Origin: Pseudoalteromonas piscicida
GTDB taxonomy: Bacteria > Pseudomonadota > Gammaproteobacteria > Enterobacterales > Alteromonadaceae
NCBI RefSeq assembly: GCF_000238315.3
Contig: NZ_CP011924.1
Location: 3,611,001-3,675,000 of the forward strand
DNA length: 64,000 bases
Direction of reading: 5' to 3'
Of the stretch, positions 45,283-55,407 are shown one piece after another. The notes under the pieces were generated by a model. The model was not told the origin of the DNA and did no database searches. It saw only the letters and a list, made by a program, of their open reading frames with translations. The position numbers were made by a program, and so were the translations under genes. The stretch's first letter is position 1; each line of letters opens with the position of its first letter.

Positions 45283-45307
45283 TTGATATCAATATTGATT
45301 GATATCA
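45283..45307. promoter_or_regulatory. Repeated TTGATATCA motif upstream of the cysG operon
   Basis: TTGATATCA occurs at 45283-45291 and at 45299-45307, with a 16-base period; the first is part of the palindrome TTGATATCAA. It lies 27 bases upstream of the cysG start codon, so a protein bound here could repress or position the promoter. The regulator is unknown. Confidence 0.4.
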
Positions 45308-45572
45308 GTAATAGAGCGCAGCATATAGAGTTGCAAATGTGGGAAAAAATAATTTAAACCGACTCAATATAACCAAAAGTTATAAAGAAAGCGGTTAAAT
45401 CTTACTTTCTTTATATTTCATGGGGTTAGCTTAAGTTTTTGCTGTGATTTGACGATTATAGTGTTTGGTTATGAGATATTCATTTAATGAACAATAGTAA
45501 AAACCGTATCCGACAGGTAATTGTATGCGGACATTTGTCCTATTGTTGGTGCTGCTGTATGCATTTAACTAG
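45308..45572. other. Upstream region of the cysG operon
   Basis: There is no gene in this AT-rich stretch, which lies between the TTGATATCA repeats and the MITE-like element. A CysB-type activator site might be expected, but I cannot point to a specific match. Confidence 0.4.
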
Positions 45573-45833
45573 GGCCTGTTGACCTTTGCTGTTTGATTTT
45601 TGTTCTCCTGAGTGGGTTTTGGTCGCGGCGCTCGATTTGCCGCCTAGTAATCTAGGCAAAAGTGGAGCAACAATGAACAAAGCGCACTCAGGTGAACCCA
45701 AAGGGCAGCACTTGATTGGCATTTCTACTGTGTTATCGCCTGACTCACATAGAACGACTATGCTACGCAGGCTCTGCCTTGTATAAATACCAATCAAGCC
45801 GCCGCAAAAACAAACTTGAAAGATAAACAGGCC
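45573..45833. mobile_element. MITE-like element with GGCCTGTT terminal inverted repeats and CTAG flanks
   Basis: A 261-base non-coding element runs from GGCCTGTT to AACAGGCC and is flanked on both sides by CTAG (45569-45572 and 45834-45837). This fits the 4-bp target duplication of IS5-group transposases. Reading frames inside are short and not credible. It ends 36 bases before the deoC start codon, so it separates deoC from whatever promoter lay upstream. The IS family assignment is inferred from the CTAG flanks. Confidence 0.65.
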
Positions 45834-45869
45834 CTAGGCTTATTACATAGAATGAAAAGGAACACGGTA

Positions 45870-46619
45870 ATGACTTTACAATCTGATGCTCGGTTGTCGC
45901 TGAGTTTAATGGATTTGACCTCTTTGAAAGAGGACGATACGCCGGCAAGTATTCTCGCGTTATTGAATAGCATTAACCCTGATATTGGACTACCAGCGGC
46001 TATTTGTGTGTATCCGCAGTTTGTGACGTTAGTAAAAGAAGAGTTGGAAAAGCGTGAGTGGTCGCAGATAAAAGTAGCAACGGTGACCAACTTCCCATCG
46101 GGAGAGCAAAAGCTCCAGCAGGTCGTTGCACAAACTCATTTAGCAATCGCAGATGGTGCCGACGAAATTGATCTCGTGCTTCCTTATCAGCAGCTGATGG
46201 CGGGTGATCCAGATACACCTTGGCAATATGTGCATTCAAGCAAGCTTGCTTGTCAAGGTAAAGCAAAGCTCAAGGTCATCATTGAAAGTGGCGTATTGGC
46301 CAAACCAAAGCTCATTGCGGAGGCCGCGCAGCTTGCCATTATGGCGGGCGCGGACTTTGTTAAAACAAGTACAGGAAAGGTTGCTGTCAATGCTACACCA
46401 GAAGCGGCTGAAGTTATCCTTAAGACAATCAAAAGCAGTGGTAAATCGGTTGGATTTAAAGCGGCCGGTGGAGTAAAGTCAGTAGTAGAAGCGCAGCGAT
46501 ATTTACGATTGGCCGAAGAAATTATGGGGGCCGAGTGGCTCAATGCCAAGAATTTTAGATTCGGTGCTTCAAGCCTATTGAGTGATGTAGCAGTGGTTGT
46601 GAATGGACAGAGCGAGTGA
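45870..46619 (+). CDS. deoC: Deoxyribose-phosphate aldolase
   Basis: The 249-residue TIM-barrel aldolase splits 2-deoxyribose 5-phosphate into glyceraldehyde 3-phosphate and acetaldehyde. The Schiff-base lysine is at about 165 in FVKTSTGK and the second catalytic lysine at about 197 in GFKAAGG. I chose ATG at 45870 because AAGGA lies eight bases upstream; longer frames run into the transposable element. deoA, deoB and deoD are not next to it, unlike in many relatives. Confidence 0.93.
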   Translation: MTLQSDARLSLSLMDLTSLKEDDTPASILALLNSINPDIGLPAAICVYPQFVTLVKEELEKREWSQIKVATVTNFPSGEQKLQQVVAQTHLAIADGADEIDLVLPYQQLMAGDPDTPWQYVHSSKLACQGKAKLKVIIESGVLAKPKLIAEAAQLAIMAGADFVKTSTGKVAVNATPEAAEVILKTIKSSGKSVGFKAAGGVKSVVEAQRYLRLAEEIMGAEWLNAKNFRFGASSLLSDVAVVVNGQSE

Positions 46620-47103
46620 AGCAGAAAAGATAAAACTTGAGCATGACGCGGCTAAACTGTTTTTACGCAGTTATGAAAAGCAGTTTGCAGTGCATATGCG
46701 CCATATTTGGCACAATGAGCCCAATAAACCGGATGTCAGTTGTTATCAGGGAAAAACACAGCTTGATATCGAAATAGCCCATTTTTATGCCAGTGAGAAA
46801 GAAGCGATGGCTGTGCTTGGGCGTCCGCTATCTCTCTCCACGCAAAGAGAGCTGGCTGTAATGAGCCAAGCCGCTGACTCCGATCAACTGAGTATCGGTT
46901 TGCAGCGGCTGCTCAATCAAAAAGCCAAAAAACACTATGATTCACAACGTGTTTGGTTGTTAATTCGAAACGCCAGCCCCATTTATCATCTTGACGATTT
47001 TAAGCGCTTAAAAGCCACTTGGGAGATCCCTGATTGTCACCCATTTGAGCAAGTTTGGGTGCTTTGTGATTTTTATCACGGAGATTTATTGCGTCTTTTC
47101 TGA
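46603..47103 (+). CDS. Hypothetical protein, 166 residues
   Basis: I do not recognise this family. The protein is soluble and mostly helical, with IWHNEPNKPDVSCY near the start, a repeated-helix middle and a C-terminal strand region (RVWLLIRNASPIYHLDDF, VWVLCDFYHGDLLRL). It starts inside the last codons of deoC with a 17-base overlap, so it is probably co-translated with deoC. No signal peptide or metal motif is evident. Confidence 0.65.
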   Translation: MDRASEAEKIKLEHDAAKLFLRSYEKQFAVHMRHIWHNEPNKPDVSCYQGKTQLDIEIAHFYASEKEAMAVLGRPLSLSTQRELAVMSQAADSDQLSIGLQRLLNQKAKKHYDSQRVWLLIRNASPIYHLDDFKRLKATWEIPDCHPFEQVWVLCDFYHGDLLRLF

Positions 47104-47156
47104 AGACGTCGCAAAACCAAGTTTAGATTAAATGTTACTTTGCATATCTTTTACAC

Positions 47157-47184
47157 TTGTTTTCGTTTGCTTCGTCAGTATAAT
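47157..47184 (+). promoter_or_regulatory. Sigma-70 promoter of tRNA-Trp (and secE-nusG)
   Basis: TTGTTT, a 16-base spacer and a perfect TATAAT are followed by GGGC, a GC-rich discriminator typical of stringently controlled stable-RNA promoters. Transcription would begin near 47191, just before the tRNA. Confidence 0.75.
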
Positions 47185-47199
47185 GGGCATCCACTTTGC

Positions 47200-47276
47200 A
47201 GGGGCGTAGTTCCAATTGGTAGAACAGCGGTCTCCAAAACCGATGGTTGCGGGTTCGAGTCCTGCCGCCCCTGCCA
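47200..47276 (+). tRNA. tRNA-Trp (anticodon CCA)
   Basis: A 77-nt cloverleaf with encoded CCA: acceptor stem AGGGGCG/CGCCCCT, anticodon loop CTCCAAA with anticodon CCA, and T-arm GCGGG-TTCGAGT-CCTGC. It closely resembles E. coli tRNA-Trp. The D-loop has one extra base and the first pair of the anticodon stem is a G-A mismatch. It lies directly before secE-nusG, a conserved order. Confidence 0.97.
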
Positions 47277-47409
47277 ATTCAGCAACAAGTCCACATTTAA
47301 AATAACGTGACCCAAAACCACTTAAGTCGCTTATTTGTAAATTTGGATTGAATGGATTTACCCTGTTCTATGCAGGGTTGTTGTGTCTGTATTTAAGGTA
47401 AAATTGATT

Positions 47410-47787
47410 ATGAGCACTAATGTTGAAAACTCGTCGAGCTCGATGGACACGGTAAAGTGGCTAGCTGCTATTGCACTTCTAACTGGTGCCGTAGTTGGTA
47501 ATTATCTATATGCCGATTTATCTGTTTTAGTACGCGCTGTTGGCGTAGTTGCAGCTATCGCTGCGGCTTTGGGCATTTTGGTAACGACTGAAAAAGGCCG
47601 TACCTTTATCGCTTTTGCTAAAGAATCACGTATTGAAGTACGTAAAGTTATCTGGCCAACGCGTCAGGAAGCGACTCACACTACTTTCATCGTGATCATT
47701 GCAACGGTGATTATGGCATTAATCCTATGGGGATTAGATGGTATACTTTTCCGTGCAGTAGGCTTTTTAACTGGATTGGAGATCTGA
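47410..47787 (+). CDS. secE: Preprotein translocase subunit SecE
   Basis: The 125-residue three-helix SecE has helices at about 15-36, 40-57 and 95-118, with the conserved cytoplasmic segment [17 protein letters not shown] between the second and third. It clamps SecY in the inner-membrane translocon. I chose ATG at 47410, the usual start (MSTNVENS). It precedes nusG by 4 bases. Confidence 0.95.
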   Translation: MSTNVENSSSSMDTVKWLAAIALLTGAVVGNYLYADLSVLVRAVGVVAAIAAALGILVTTEKGRTFIAFAKESRIEVRKVIWPTRQEATHTTFIVIIATVIMALILWGLDGILFRAVGFLTGLEI

Positions 47788-47791
47788 TCCC

Positions 47792-48349
47792 ATGTCGGAT
47801 GAGAACAAAGAAAAGAAATTACGTTGGTACGTGATCCAAGCGTTTTCAGGTTTTGAAAAACGCGTAGCACAAACCATTATCGAGCATATTAAAATCGAAG
47901 GGTTAGAAGACCTATTCGGTGAGATCCTTGTGCCGACTGAAGAAGTGGTTGAAATGCGTGCAGGTCAGAAACGTAAATCTGAGCGTAAATTCTTCCCTGG
48001 CTATGTATTAGTTCAAATGGTAATGGACGATGCGTCTTGGCACTTGGTGAATAGCACACCGCGTGTAATGGGCTTTGTTGGTGGTACGTCAGACCGTCCA
48101 GCACCAATCAGTCAAAAAGAAGCGGATCGTATTCTTAACCGTCTGCAAGAAAATGCTGAAGCACCGAAACCTGCTACTTTATTTGAGCCGGGTGAAGTGG
48201 TTCGTGTTACAGATGGTCCATTTGCTGACTTCAACGGTGTGGTTGAAGAAGTGGATTACGAAAAGAGTCGCCTGAAAGTATCGGTACTTATTTTCGGTCG
48301 TTCAACGCCTGTAGACCTAGAATTTGGTCAGGTTGAGAAAGACAAATAA
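47792..48349 (+). CDS. nusG: Transcription termination/antitermination protein NusG
   Basis: The 185-residue protein has an N-terminal NGN domain ([19 protein letters not shown]) and a C-terminal KOW domain ([25 protein letters not shown]). It binds RNA polymerase, Rho and S10. It forms an operon with secE and ends at a strong terminator. Confidence 0.97.
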   Translation: MSDENKEKKLRWYVIQAFSGFEKRVAQTIIEHIKIEGLEDLFGEILVPTEEVVEMRAGQKRKSERKFFPGYVLVQMVMDDASWHLVNSTPRVMGFVGGTSDRPAPISQKEADRILNRLQENAEAPKPATLFEPGEVVRVTDGPFADFNGVVEEVDYEKSRLKVSVLIFGRSTPVDLEFGQVEKDK

Positions 48350-48371
48350 ATTCTAACTTGAAAAAGTTGTC

Positions 48372-48408
48372 AAAGGCCGCTGATTAATCTATAATCAGCG
48401 GCCTTTTT
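48372..48408 (+). terminator. Intrinsic terminator after nusG
   Basis: AAAGGCCGCTGATTA / TAATCAGCGGCCTTT is a 15-bp perfect stem with a 5-base loop, followed by TT. Confidence 0.92.
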
Positions 48409-48452
48409 GTTGTACGCAAAAATATGCGGCAAAAAGACTGAATTTTTTAACT

Positions 48453-48499
48453 GGGAAGCCGTTTGAGTACGCGTCCTCGCGCGCACGAGGCAAAGACCC
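48453..48499 (+). promoter_or_regulatory. Putative L1 binding site in the rplKA leader
   Basis: GGG-AAG-GCC pairs with GGC-AAAGA-CCC around an asymmetric internal loop; a CCTCG/CGAGG hairpin is contained inside. This is the layout of the ribosomal protein L1 mRNA site that mimics its 23S target, by which L1 represses its own operon. It ends 17 bases before the rplK start codon. Confidence 0.6.
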
Positions 48500-48516
48500 A
48501 CAATTGAGGTATTATC

Positions 48517-48945
48517 ATGGCTAAGAAAGTTGAAGCTCTAATCAAGCTACAAGTTGCTGCTGGTATGGCTAACCCTAGTCCTCCAGTAGGTCCTGCACTA
48601 GGTCAACACGGTGTAAACATCATGGAATTCTGTAAAGCGTTCAACGCACGTACAGAGTCTATCGAAAAAGGCGCACCTGTTCCTGTTGTTATTTCTGTTT
48701 ACAGTGACCGTTCTTTCACTTTTGAAATGAAGACTCCACCTGCGGCATACCTTCTTAAAAAGGCTGCTGGTATCAAGTCTGGTTCTGGTCGTCCTAACAC
48801 TGAAAAAGTTGGTACAGTTACTCGTGCTCAACTTGAAGAGATCGTTGAGACGAAACGTCCAGATCTTACTGCTGCTGATATGGACGCAGCTGTACGCACG
48901 ATTGCAGGTTCTGCACGTGCAATGGGCTTGAACGTAGAGGAGTAA
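48517..48945 (+). CDS. rplK: 50S ribosomal protein L11
   Basis: The 142-residue protein is nearly identical in plan to the E. coli one: [20 protein letters not shown] (thiostrepton-sensitive N-domain) and the C-terminal RNA-binding domain [11 protein letters not shown]...[11 protein letters not shown]. It binds the 23S GTPase-associated centre. It is the first gene of rplKA, with the L1 leader upstream. Confidence 0.98.
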   Translation: MAKKVEALIKLQVAAGMANPSPPVGPALGQHGVNIMEFCKAFNARTESIEKGAPVPVVISVYSDRSFTFEMKTPPAAYLLKKAAGIKSGSGRPNTEKVGTVTRAQLEEIVETKRPDLTAADMDAAVRTIAGSARAMGLNVEE

Positions 48946-48951
48946 TTGAGA

Positions 48952-49656
48952 ATGGCTAAATTAACTAAGCGTATGCGTACTATCCGCGAGAAAGTGGATG
49001 CGACTAAAGAGTACGAAATCAACGAAGCTGTTGCTCTTCTAAAAGAACTTGCTACTGCTAAGTTCGTTGAAAGTGTTGACGTTGCTGTAAACCTAGGTAT
49101 CGATGCTCGTAAATCTGACCAAAACGTACGTGGTGCAACTGTACTACCTCACGGTACTGGTCGTGATGTACGCGTAGCGGTATTCACTCAAGGTGCAAAT
49201 GCTGAAGCTGCTAAAGAAGCTGGTGCTGATTTAGTAGGTATGGAAGACCTTGCAGAGCAAGTTAAAAAAGGCGAAATGAACTTTGACGTTGTTGTTGCTT
49301 CTCCAGATGCAATGCGCGTTGTTGGTCAACTAGGTCAAATCCTAGGTCCACGTGGTCTTATGCCTAACCCTAAGACAGGTACTGTAACGCCTAACGTTGC
49401 AGAAGCTGTTAAGAACGCTAAAGCTGGTCAGGTTCGTTACCGTAACGATAAGAACGGTATCATCCACACTACTATCGGTAAAGTAGACTTTGACGCTAAC
49501 CAACTTCAAGAAAACCTTGAAGCGCTAATCATCGCGCTTAAGAAGGCTAAGCCTTCTACTGCAAAAGGTACTTTCGTGAAGAAAGTAAGCATCTCTACTA
49601 CGATGGGTGCTGGTGTTGCTTTAGACCAAGCTACTCTAAATACTCAAGTAGTATAA
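48952..49656 (+). CDS. rplA: 50S ribosomal protein L1
   Basis: The 234-residue protein matches the usual length; ATG at 48952 gives the standard MAKLTKRMR start. It builds the L1 stalk of the 50S subunit and autoregulates rplKA by binding its leader. It lies 6 bases after rplK. Confidence 0.98.
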   Translation: MAKLTKRMRTIREKVDATKEYEINEAVALLKELATAKFVESVDVAVNLGIDARKSDQNVRGATVLPHGTGRDVRVAVFTQGANAEAAKEAGADLVGMEDLAEQVKKGEMNFDVVVASPDAMRVVGQLGQILGPRGLMPNPKTGTVTPNVAEAVKNAKAGQVRYRNDKNGIIHTTIGKVDFDANQLQENLEALIIALKKAKPSTAKGTFVKKVSISTTMGAGVALDQATLNTQVV

Positions 49657-49670
49657 TTTAGAGTTTAGCG

Positions 49671-49699
49671 TTTACATGGCGTAAAAATTAGACTATAAT
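49671..49699 (+). promoter_or_regulatory. Sigma-70 promoter of rplJL-rpoBC
   Basis: TTTACA, a 17-base spacer and a perfect TATAAT, right after rplA. This corresponds to the E. coli PL10 promoter, with about 285 bases of leader before rplJ. Confidence 0.85.
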
Positions 49700-49815
49700 T
49701 TTGCGCCATTTTGTAGAGAAGTGTACTTCTTTACAAAGCAAAGAATTCGGGTTGAAGCGCATAATTTCGAAAATTGTTTCCATCATGGTCTACAATGAAT
49801 CGATAAATTGCGCTT

Positions 49816-49864
49816 CCGTCCAAGACCGTAGGTGGCTTCGGCCTTAATCGTCCTACGTAGACGG
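49816..49864 (+). promoter_or_regulatory. L10 autoregulatory leader of rplJL
   Basis: Three nested helices are visible: CCGTC/GACGG, CGTAGG/CCTACG and GGC-TTCG-GCC, separated by AAGA and TAAT bulges. The stretch CGTAGACGGTG is shared with the E. coli rplJ leader, where the L10-L7/L12 complex binds a kink-turn to repress translation. A further hairpin, CTGCTAAA-GTT-TTTAGCAG (49920-49938), follows. Confidence 0.75.
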
Positions 49865-49993
49865 TGTGAATCCCAGCTAGATTTTCCTAATCTTCTGGCT
49901 CTCGCCGTAAAAAGCATCTCTGCTAAAGTTTTTAGCAGGGTAGAGTAGAACTGAAAAACATGTTTGTTTTTCTATAAACCAGGAGTAACACCC

Positions 49994-50488
49994 ATGGCTT
50001 TAAATCTTCAAGACAAAAAAGCAATTGTTGCTGAAGTCAACGAAGCTGCCAAAGGTGCTCTTTCAGCAGTTGTTGCTGATTCTCGTGGTGTAACAGTAGG
50101 TGCAATCACTGCTCTTCGTAAAGAAGCTCGTGAAGCTGGTGTATGGATGAAAGTTGTTCGTAACACCCTAGCTAGACGTGCGGTTGAAGGCACTGATTAC
50201 GAATGCCTTAATGAATCACTAGTTGGTCCAAGCCTAATCGCTTTCTCTTCAGAGCACCCTGGTGCTGCTGCGCGTATCTTTGCAGATTTCGCGAAAAAGA
50301 ACGAAGCATTTGAGCTTAAAACTGCTGCATTCGAAGGCAAAATCGTTGACGTAGATATGCTTGCTAAGCTACCTACTTACGACGAAGCTGTTGCACGCTT
50401 AATGAGCGCTATGAAAGAAGCGTCTGCTGGCAAATTGTGTAAAACAATTGAAGCGGTACGTGTACAGAAAGCTGAGCAAGCTGCTTAA
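49994..50488 (+). CDS. rplJ: 50S ribosomal protein L10
   Basis: The 164-residue protein starts at ATG 49994 with AGGAG eight bases before it. It carries the N-terminal rRNA-binding domain ([20 protein letters not shown]) and a C-terminal helix that holds L7/L12 dimers. It represses its own operon through the upstream leader. Confidence 0.98.
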   Translation: MALNLQDKKAIVAEVNEAAKGALSAVVADSRGVTVGAITALRKEAREAGVWMKVVRNTLARRAVEGTDYECLNESLVGPSLIAFSSEHPGAAARIFADFAKKNEAFELKTAAFEGKIVDVDMLAKLPTYDEAVARLMSAMKEASAGKLCKTIEAVRVQKAEQAA

Positions 50489-50559
50489 TCTAAGCAACGC
50501 TCCTTTCTTTAATAAATTTTTTGAACCGCATGGGTTCGTAAATAATTAGGAAATTTGAA

Positions 50560-50922
50560 ATGTCTGTAACTAAAGACCAAATCCTTGACGCTATTGCTGA
50601 AATGTCAGTAATGGAAGTTGTTGAACTAGTTGAAGCTATGGAAGAGAAGTTCGGTGTAACTGCAGCTGCTGCTGTTGTTGCTGCTGGTCCTGCTGAAGCT
50701 GCTGAAGAAAAGACTGAGTTCGACGTAATCCTAGCTGCTGCTGGCGGTAACAAAGTTGCTGCAATCAAAGCGGTACGTGGCGCAACAGGTCTAGGCCTTA
50801 AAGAAGCTAAAGCTCTAGTTGAGTCTGCTCCTGCACCTATCAAAGAAGGTGTATCTAAGGAAGAAGCTGAAGCTCTTAAGAAAGATCTTGAAGAAGCTGG
50901 TGCTCAAGTTGAGATCAAGTAA
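50560..50922 (+). CDS. rplL: 50S ribosomal protein L7/L12
   Basis: The 120-residue acidic stalk protein has an N-terminal dimerisation helix, an alanine-rich hinge ([17 protein letters not shown]) and the C-terminal factor-binding domain ([15 protein letters not shown]). It recruits EF-G and EF-Tu. It is followed by the attenuator before rpoB. Confidence 0.98.
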   Translation: MSVTKDQILDAIAEMSVMEVVELVEAMEEKFGVTAAAAVVAAGPAEAAEEKTEFDVILAAAGGNKVAAIKAVRGATGLGLKEAKALVESAPAPIKEGVSKEEAEALKKDLEEAGAQVEIK

Positions 50923-51272
50923 TCTAGCTCCCGCTAGGTTCGCTGCCTGAGAAATCAGGCAAGGGCTGGTGATTATTTAATCACCGGCCCTTTTGCGCTA
51001 TAGAGATATGCATTTCTATCGTGCATAAATCTTCGAATTTCACTGTAATTTTCAATAACTTAGAAGTTTTTGTTGAAAATCGCAATGGCATTTGAAGTAA
51101 CACTGATTTGATGACATTAACGATTTGAATATAGCCTGAATTGTGCTCATTTAAGCCGTTAGTTAAGCAAGTTAGTGTGACAATTTAGATGTTGTTATCA
51201 TGGCTTAGATGCCAGTGAAGTCTGTTCAATTTTGGACAGGTTGGGTCAAAGATCAGCAAGCTGAGGAACCCC
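50923..51272. other. rplL-rpoB intergenic region
   Basis: The 350 bases hold the partial terminator described separately. The rest is AT-rich without a gene. A weak extra promoter for rpoB is possible but I see no strong match. Confidence 0.5.
50945..50994 (+). terminator. Attenuator between rplL and rpoB
   Basis: A GCCTGA-GAAA-TCAGGC hairpin (50945-50960) is followed two bases later by a 13-bp stem GGGCTGGTGATTA / TAATCACCGGCCC and TTTT. The short U-tract suggests partial termination, as known for E. coli, where it lowers rpoBC transcription relative to the ribosomal genes. Confidence 0.75.
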
Positions 51273-54200
51273 ATGGCTTACTCTTATTCTGAAAAGAAAC
51301 GTATCCGTAAGGATTTTGGTAAACGTCCACAGGTTTTGGACATACCTTTCCTACTGCAAATGCAGTTGGAATCGTTCGATAAGTTCATTGCGCCTGATGC
51401 CGATGGCGATACTGGATTGGAAGCTGCTTTCCGTTCTGTATTCCCTATCAAGAGCTACTCGGGCAACTCTGAACTTCAATACGTCAGTTATCGTATTGGC
51501 GAGCCAGTATTTGACGTTAAAGAATGTCAAATTCGCGGTGTGACATATTCTGCTCCACTTCGCGTTAAACTACGTCTTGTGCTAATGGACAAAGATGCAC
51601 CTGGCACAGTCAAAGACATAAAAGAGCAAGAAGTTTACATGGGCGAAATCCCGCTCATGACAGACACCGGTACTTTTGTAATCAATGGTACTGAGCGTGT
51701 TATCGTTTCTCAGCTACACCGTTCACCTGGTGTATTCTTTGATAACGACCGTGGTAAATCACACTCATCTGGTAAAGTGTTATATAACGCACGTGTGATC
51801 CCTTACCGTGGTTCATGGCTTGACTTTGAATTCGACGTTAAAGATAACCTTTACGTTCGTATTGACCGTCGCCGTAAACTACCAGCATCTATCATCTTAC
51901 GTGCACTAGAGTTCACTTCAGAAGAAATCTTGGCACTATTCTTTGAAACGACAAGTTTCGAAGTAAAAGATGGCAAAGTGTTGATGGAACTTGTGCCTTC
52001 ACGCCTACGTGGTGAAACCGCTGCATTTGATATTAAAGATGCAAACGGTGACGTATTGGTTGAAAAAGGCCGTCGTATTACTGCACGCCACATTAAGAGC
52101 ATCGAAAAGCAAGGCATCGACACTCTTGAAGTACCGCATGAGTACATCATCGGTCGTGTTGTTGCTAAAAACTATATCGACGAATCAACAGGCGAAGTGA
52201 TTGCAGAAGCGAACACTGAACTATCACTAGAGCTTATGGCTGAATTGGTGAAAGCGGGTCACTCAAAGATCGATACGCTTTACATCAACGAAGTAGACAG
52301 CGGTGCGTACATGTCAGAGACATTACGTGTTGATTCTACTAACAATCGCCTAGAAGCATTGGTAGAAATCTATCGCATGATGCGCCCTGGTGAGCCACCA
52401 ACAAAAGAAGCTGCAGAAGCGTTATTTGATAACCTATTCTTCTCTGAAGAGCGCTACGACCTTTCAACGGTTGGTCGTATGAAGTTCAATAGCCGTGTTG
52501 GTTATGATTCAGATGAGGGTAACGGTACGCTATCTAAAGAAGATATCGTGAGCGTGATGAAGGTATTGATCGACATCCGTAACGGTAAAGGCGATGTTGA
52601 TGACATCGACCACTTAGGTAACCGTCGTATCCGTTCTGTAGGTGAAATGGCTGAAAACCAATTCCGTGTAGGTCTTGTACGTGTTGAACGTGCAGTACGT
52701 GAGCGTCTAAGTCTTGGTGACCTAGATAACGTTATGCCACAGGATTTGATCAACGCTAAGCCAATCTCTGCAGCAGTAAAAGAATTCTTTGGTTCTTCAC
52801 AGCTTTCACAATTTATGGACCAGAACAACCCGCTTTCAGAAGTAACGCACAAGCGTCGTATTTCTGCATTAGGTCCGGGTGGTCTAACTCGTGAGCGTGC
52901 TGGCTTCGAAGTACGTGACGTACACGTAACGCACTACGGTCGTGTTTGTCCTATCGAAACGCCTGAAGGTCCAAACATCGGTCTAATCAACTCGCTATCT
53001 ACTTACGCGCATACAAACGACTATGGTTTCTTAGAGACTCCATACCGCAAAGTAGTAGACGGTATCGTTACTGACGATGTTGATTACCTATCAGCAATAG
53101 AAGAAGGTCAGTTCGTTATCACACAGGCGAATACAACGCTAACTGATGACAACCAATTTGCTGAAGAATTGATTCCATGTCGTTTTAAAGGTGAATCAAC
53201 CTTTATGCCAAGCGACAGCATTCAGTATATGGACGTATCTCCACAGCAGGTAATCTCTGTGGCTGCAGCGCTTATCCCATTCCTAGAACACGATGACGCG
53301 AACCGCGCATTGATGGGATCGAACATGCAACGTCAAGCTGTACCTACACTACGTGCTGATAAGCCGCTAGTTGGTACTGGTATTGAGCGTACACTAGCGA
53401 AGGACTCTGGTGTAACAATCGTTGCTAAGCGTGGCGGTATCGTTAAGTATGCTGATGCGAGCCGTATTGTTGTTAACGTTAATGAAGATGAGCGCATCCA
53501 AGGTGAAGCGGGCATCGACATCTATAACTTAACTAAGTACACACGTTCAAACCAAAACACGTGTATCAACCAGAAACCAACTTGTATGGTTGGTGAGCCG
53601 GTGGTACGTGGTGACGTGCTTGCTGATGGTCCTTCAACAGACCTAGGTGACTTAGCACTTGGTCAGAACCTACGCGTAGCGTTCATGCCTCGGAATGGTT
53701 ACAACTTCGAGGATTCAATCCTACTTTCAGAGAATGTTGTAAAAGAAGATCGTCTAACGACTATCCACATTCAAGAGCTTCAGTGTATTGCTCGTGATAC
53801 TAAGCTTGGTCCAGAAGAAATCACTGCGGATATTCCAAACGTAGGTGAGTCTGCACTAGGTAAGCTTGACGAATCAGGCGTTGTATATATCGGTGCTGAA
53901 GTGAAAGGCGGCGACATCCTTGTAGGTAAAGTAACGCCTAAAGGTGAAACGCAGCTAACACCTGAAGAAAAGCTACTACGTGCTATCTTCGGTGAAAAAG
54001 CGTCTGATGTTAAAGACAGCTCACTACGTGTACCTAACTCTGTATCTGGTACGGTTATCGACGTACAAGTGTTTACGCGTGATGGTGTTGAAAAAGACAA
54101 ACGTGCACTAGAAGTTGAAGATATGCAGCTTCGCGAAGCGAAGAAAGACTTCAACGAAGAGTTCAGAATCCTTGAAGGCGGTATCCTGACTCACGCTCGT

Positions 54201-55298
54201 AACCTACTGATTAAATCAGGTATGAGTGAAGAACAGCTTGCTGGCTTTAACACTGAGAAGCTACTAACACAAAGCCTTGCTGATGAAGAGCATCAAGCAG
54301 AGCTTGAGCAACTAGCTGCACAGTATGACGAGCTTAAAGCTGACTACGATAAGCGTTTCGAGAACAAGCGTCGTAAGATCACTCAAGGTGATGACCTAGC
54401 GCCTGGCGTACTTAAGATTGTTAAAGTATACCTAGCTGTTAAACGTCGTATCCAACCTGGTGATAAGATGGCGGGTCGTCACGGTAACAAGGGTGTAATC
54501 TCAACTATCGTTCCTGTTGAAGACATGCCTTACGATGATAAAGGTCGTACTGTAGATATCGTACTTAACCCACTGGGTGTACCATCTCGTATGAACATCG
54601 GTCAGATCCTAGAAACTCACATGGGTCTAGCTGCTCGTGGTATCGGTGAACGTCTTGAAGAAATGATGAAAGAGCAACGTGAAATTCACGAGCTACGCGA
54701 ATTCATCAAGAAAGCTTACGAAATCGGTGACTGCCGTCAGAAAGTAGATATTGCTAACTTCTCTGATGATGAAATCCGTCGCTTGGCAGATAACCTTAAA
54801 GGTGGTCTTCCAATCGCAACACCAGCATTTGATGGTGCACGTGAAGCTGAAATCAAAGACATGCTAGAGCTTGGTGGTTATCCAAGAAGTGGTCAGGTAA
54901 CGTTATATGATGGTCGTACTGGTGATGCATTTGAGCGTCAAGTAGCAGTAGGCTACATGTACATGCTGAAACTGAACCACCTTGTTGATGACAAGATGCA
55001 CGCGCGTTCAACAGGTTCTTACAGCCTAGTTACTCAGCAGCCGCTGGGTGGTAAGGCACAGTTCGGTGGTCAGCGTTTCGGTGAGATGGAGGTATGGGCA
55101 CTAGAAGCATACGGTGCTGCCTACACGCTACAAGAAATGTTGACAGTGAAGTCGGATGACGTTAACGGTCGTACTAAGATGTATAAGAACATCGTAGACG
55201 GTAACCACAAGATGGAACCGGGTATGCCTGAGTCGTTCAACGTACTGTTGAAAGAAATCCGCTCGCTAGGTATCAACATCGAGTTGGAAGAAATTTAA
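51273..55298 (+). CDS. rpoB: DNA-directed RNA polymerase subunit beta
   Basis: The 1,341-residue protein is one residue shorter than E. coli RpoB. The rifampicin pocket reads [31 protein letters not shown] as in susceptible bacteria (quoted in parts: [20 protein letters not shown]), so no resistance substitution is evident. The [13 protein letters not shown] segment and the C-terminal [20 protein letters not shown] are intact. It forms the catalytic core with beta-prime. The Shine-Dalgarno GAGGAA precedes the ATG. Confidence 0.99.
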   Translation: MAYSYSEKKRIRKDFGKRPQVLDIPFLLQMQLESFDKFIAPDADGDTGLEAAFRSVFPIKSYSGNSELQYVSYRIGEPVFDVKECQIRGVTYSAPLRVKLRLVLMDKDAPGTVKDIKEQEVYMGEIPLMTDTGTFVINGTERVIVSQLHRSPGVFFDNDRGKSHSSGKVLYNARVIPYRGSWLDFEFDVKDNLYVRIDRRRKLPASIILRALEFTSEEILALFFETTSFEVKDGKVLMELVPSRLRGETAAFDIKDANGDVLVEKGRRITARHIKSIEKQGIDTLEVPHEYIIGRVVAKNYIDESTGEVIAEANTELSLELMAELVKAGHSKIDTLYINEVDSGAYMSETLRVDSTNNRLEALVEIYRMMRPGEPPTKEAAEALFDNLFFSEERYDLSTVGRMKFNSRVGYDSDEGNGTLSKEDIVSVMKVLIDIRNGKGDVDDIDHLGNRRIRSVGEMAENQFRVGLVRVERAVRERLSLGDLDNVMPQDLINAKPISAAVKEFFGSSQLSQFMDQNNPLSEVTHKRRISALGPGGLTRERAGFEVRDVHVTHYGRVCPIETPEGPNIGLINSLSTYAHTNDYGFLETPYRKVVDGIVTDDVDYLSAIEEGQFVITQANTTLTDDNQFAEELIPCRFKGESTFMPSDSIQYMDVSPQQVISVAAALIPFLEHDDANRALMGSNMQRQAVPTLRADKPLVGTGIERTLAKDSGVTIVAKRGGIVKYADASRIVVNVNEDERIQGEAGIDIYNLTKYTRSNQNTCINQKPTCMVGEPVVRGDVLADGPSTDLGDLALGQNLRVAFMPRNGYNFEDSILLSENVVKEDRLTTIHIQELQCIARDTKLGPEEITADIPNVGESALGKLDESGVVYIGAEVKGGDILVGKVTPKGETQLTPEEKLLRAIFGEKASDVKDSSLRVPNSVSGTVIDVQVFTRDGVEKDKRALEVEDMQLREAKKDFNEEFRILEGGILTHARNLLIKSGMSEEQLAGFNTEKLLTQSLADEEHQAELEQLAAQYDELKADYDKRFENKRRKITQGDDLAPGVLKIVKVYLAVKRRIQPGDKMAGRHGNKGVISTIVPVEDMPYDDKGRTVDIVLNPLGVPSRMNIGQILETHMGLAARGIGERLEEMMKEQREIHELREFIKKAYEIGDCRQKVDIANFSDDEIRRLADNLKGGLPIATPAFDGAREAEIKDMLELGGYPRSGQVTLYDGRTGDAFERQVAVGYMYMLKLNHLVDDKMHARSTGSYSLVTQQPLGGKAQFGGQRFGEMEVWALEAYGAAYTLQEMLTVKSDDVNGRTKMYKNIVDGNHKMEPGMPESFNVLLKEIRSLGINIELEEI

Positions 55299-55407
55299 TC
55301 CGACCGCCGCAGTGCGCTGCGGCGTTGCATAACTGCAACCGGACTGAAAAGAATGTAGGGGCAAGCATGGCTTGCCCTCAAGATTAACCTCCGACAGGAG
55401 AGCTAAG

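Noticed and set aside
45540..45797. Reading frames on both strands within the element upstream of deoC
   Set aside because: They lie within a short inverted-repeat-bounded element with no transposase motif; frame content is incidental.
52500..52930. Rifampicin-resistance change in rpoB
   Set aside because: The residues of the rifampicin pocket read as in susceptible E. coli.
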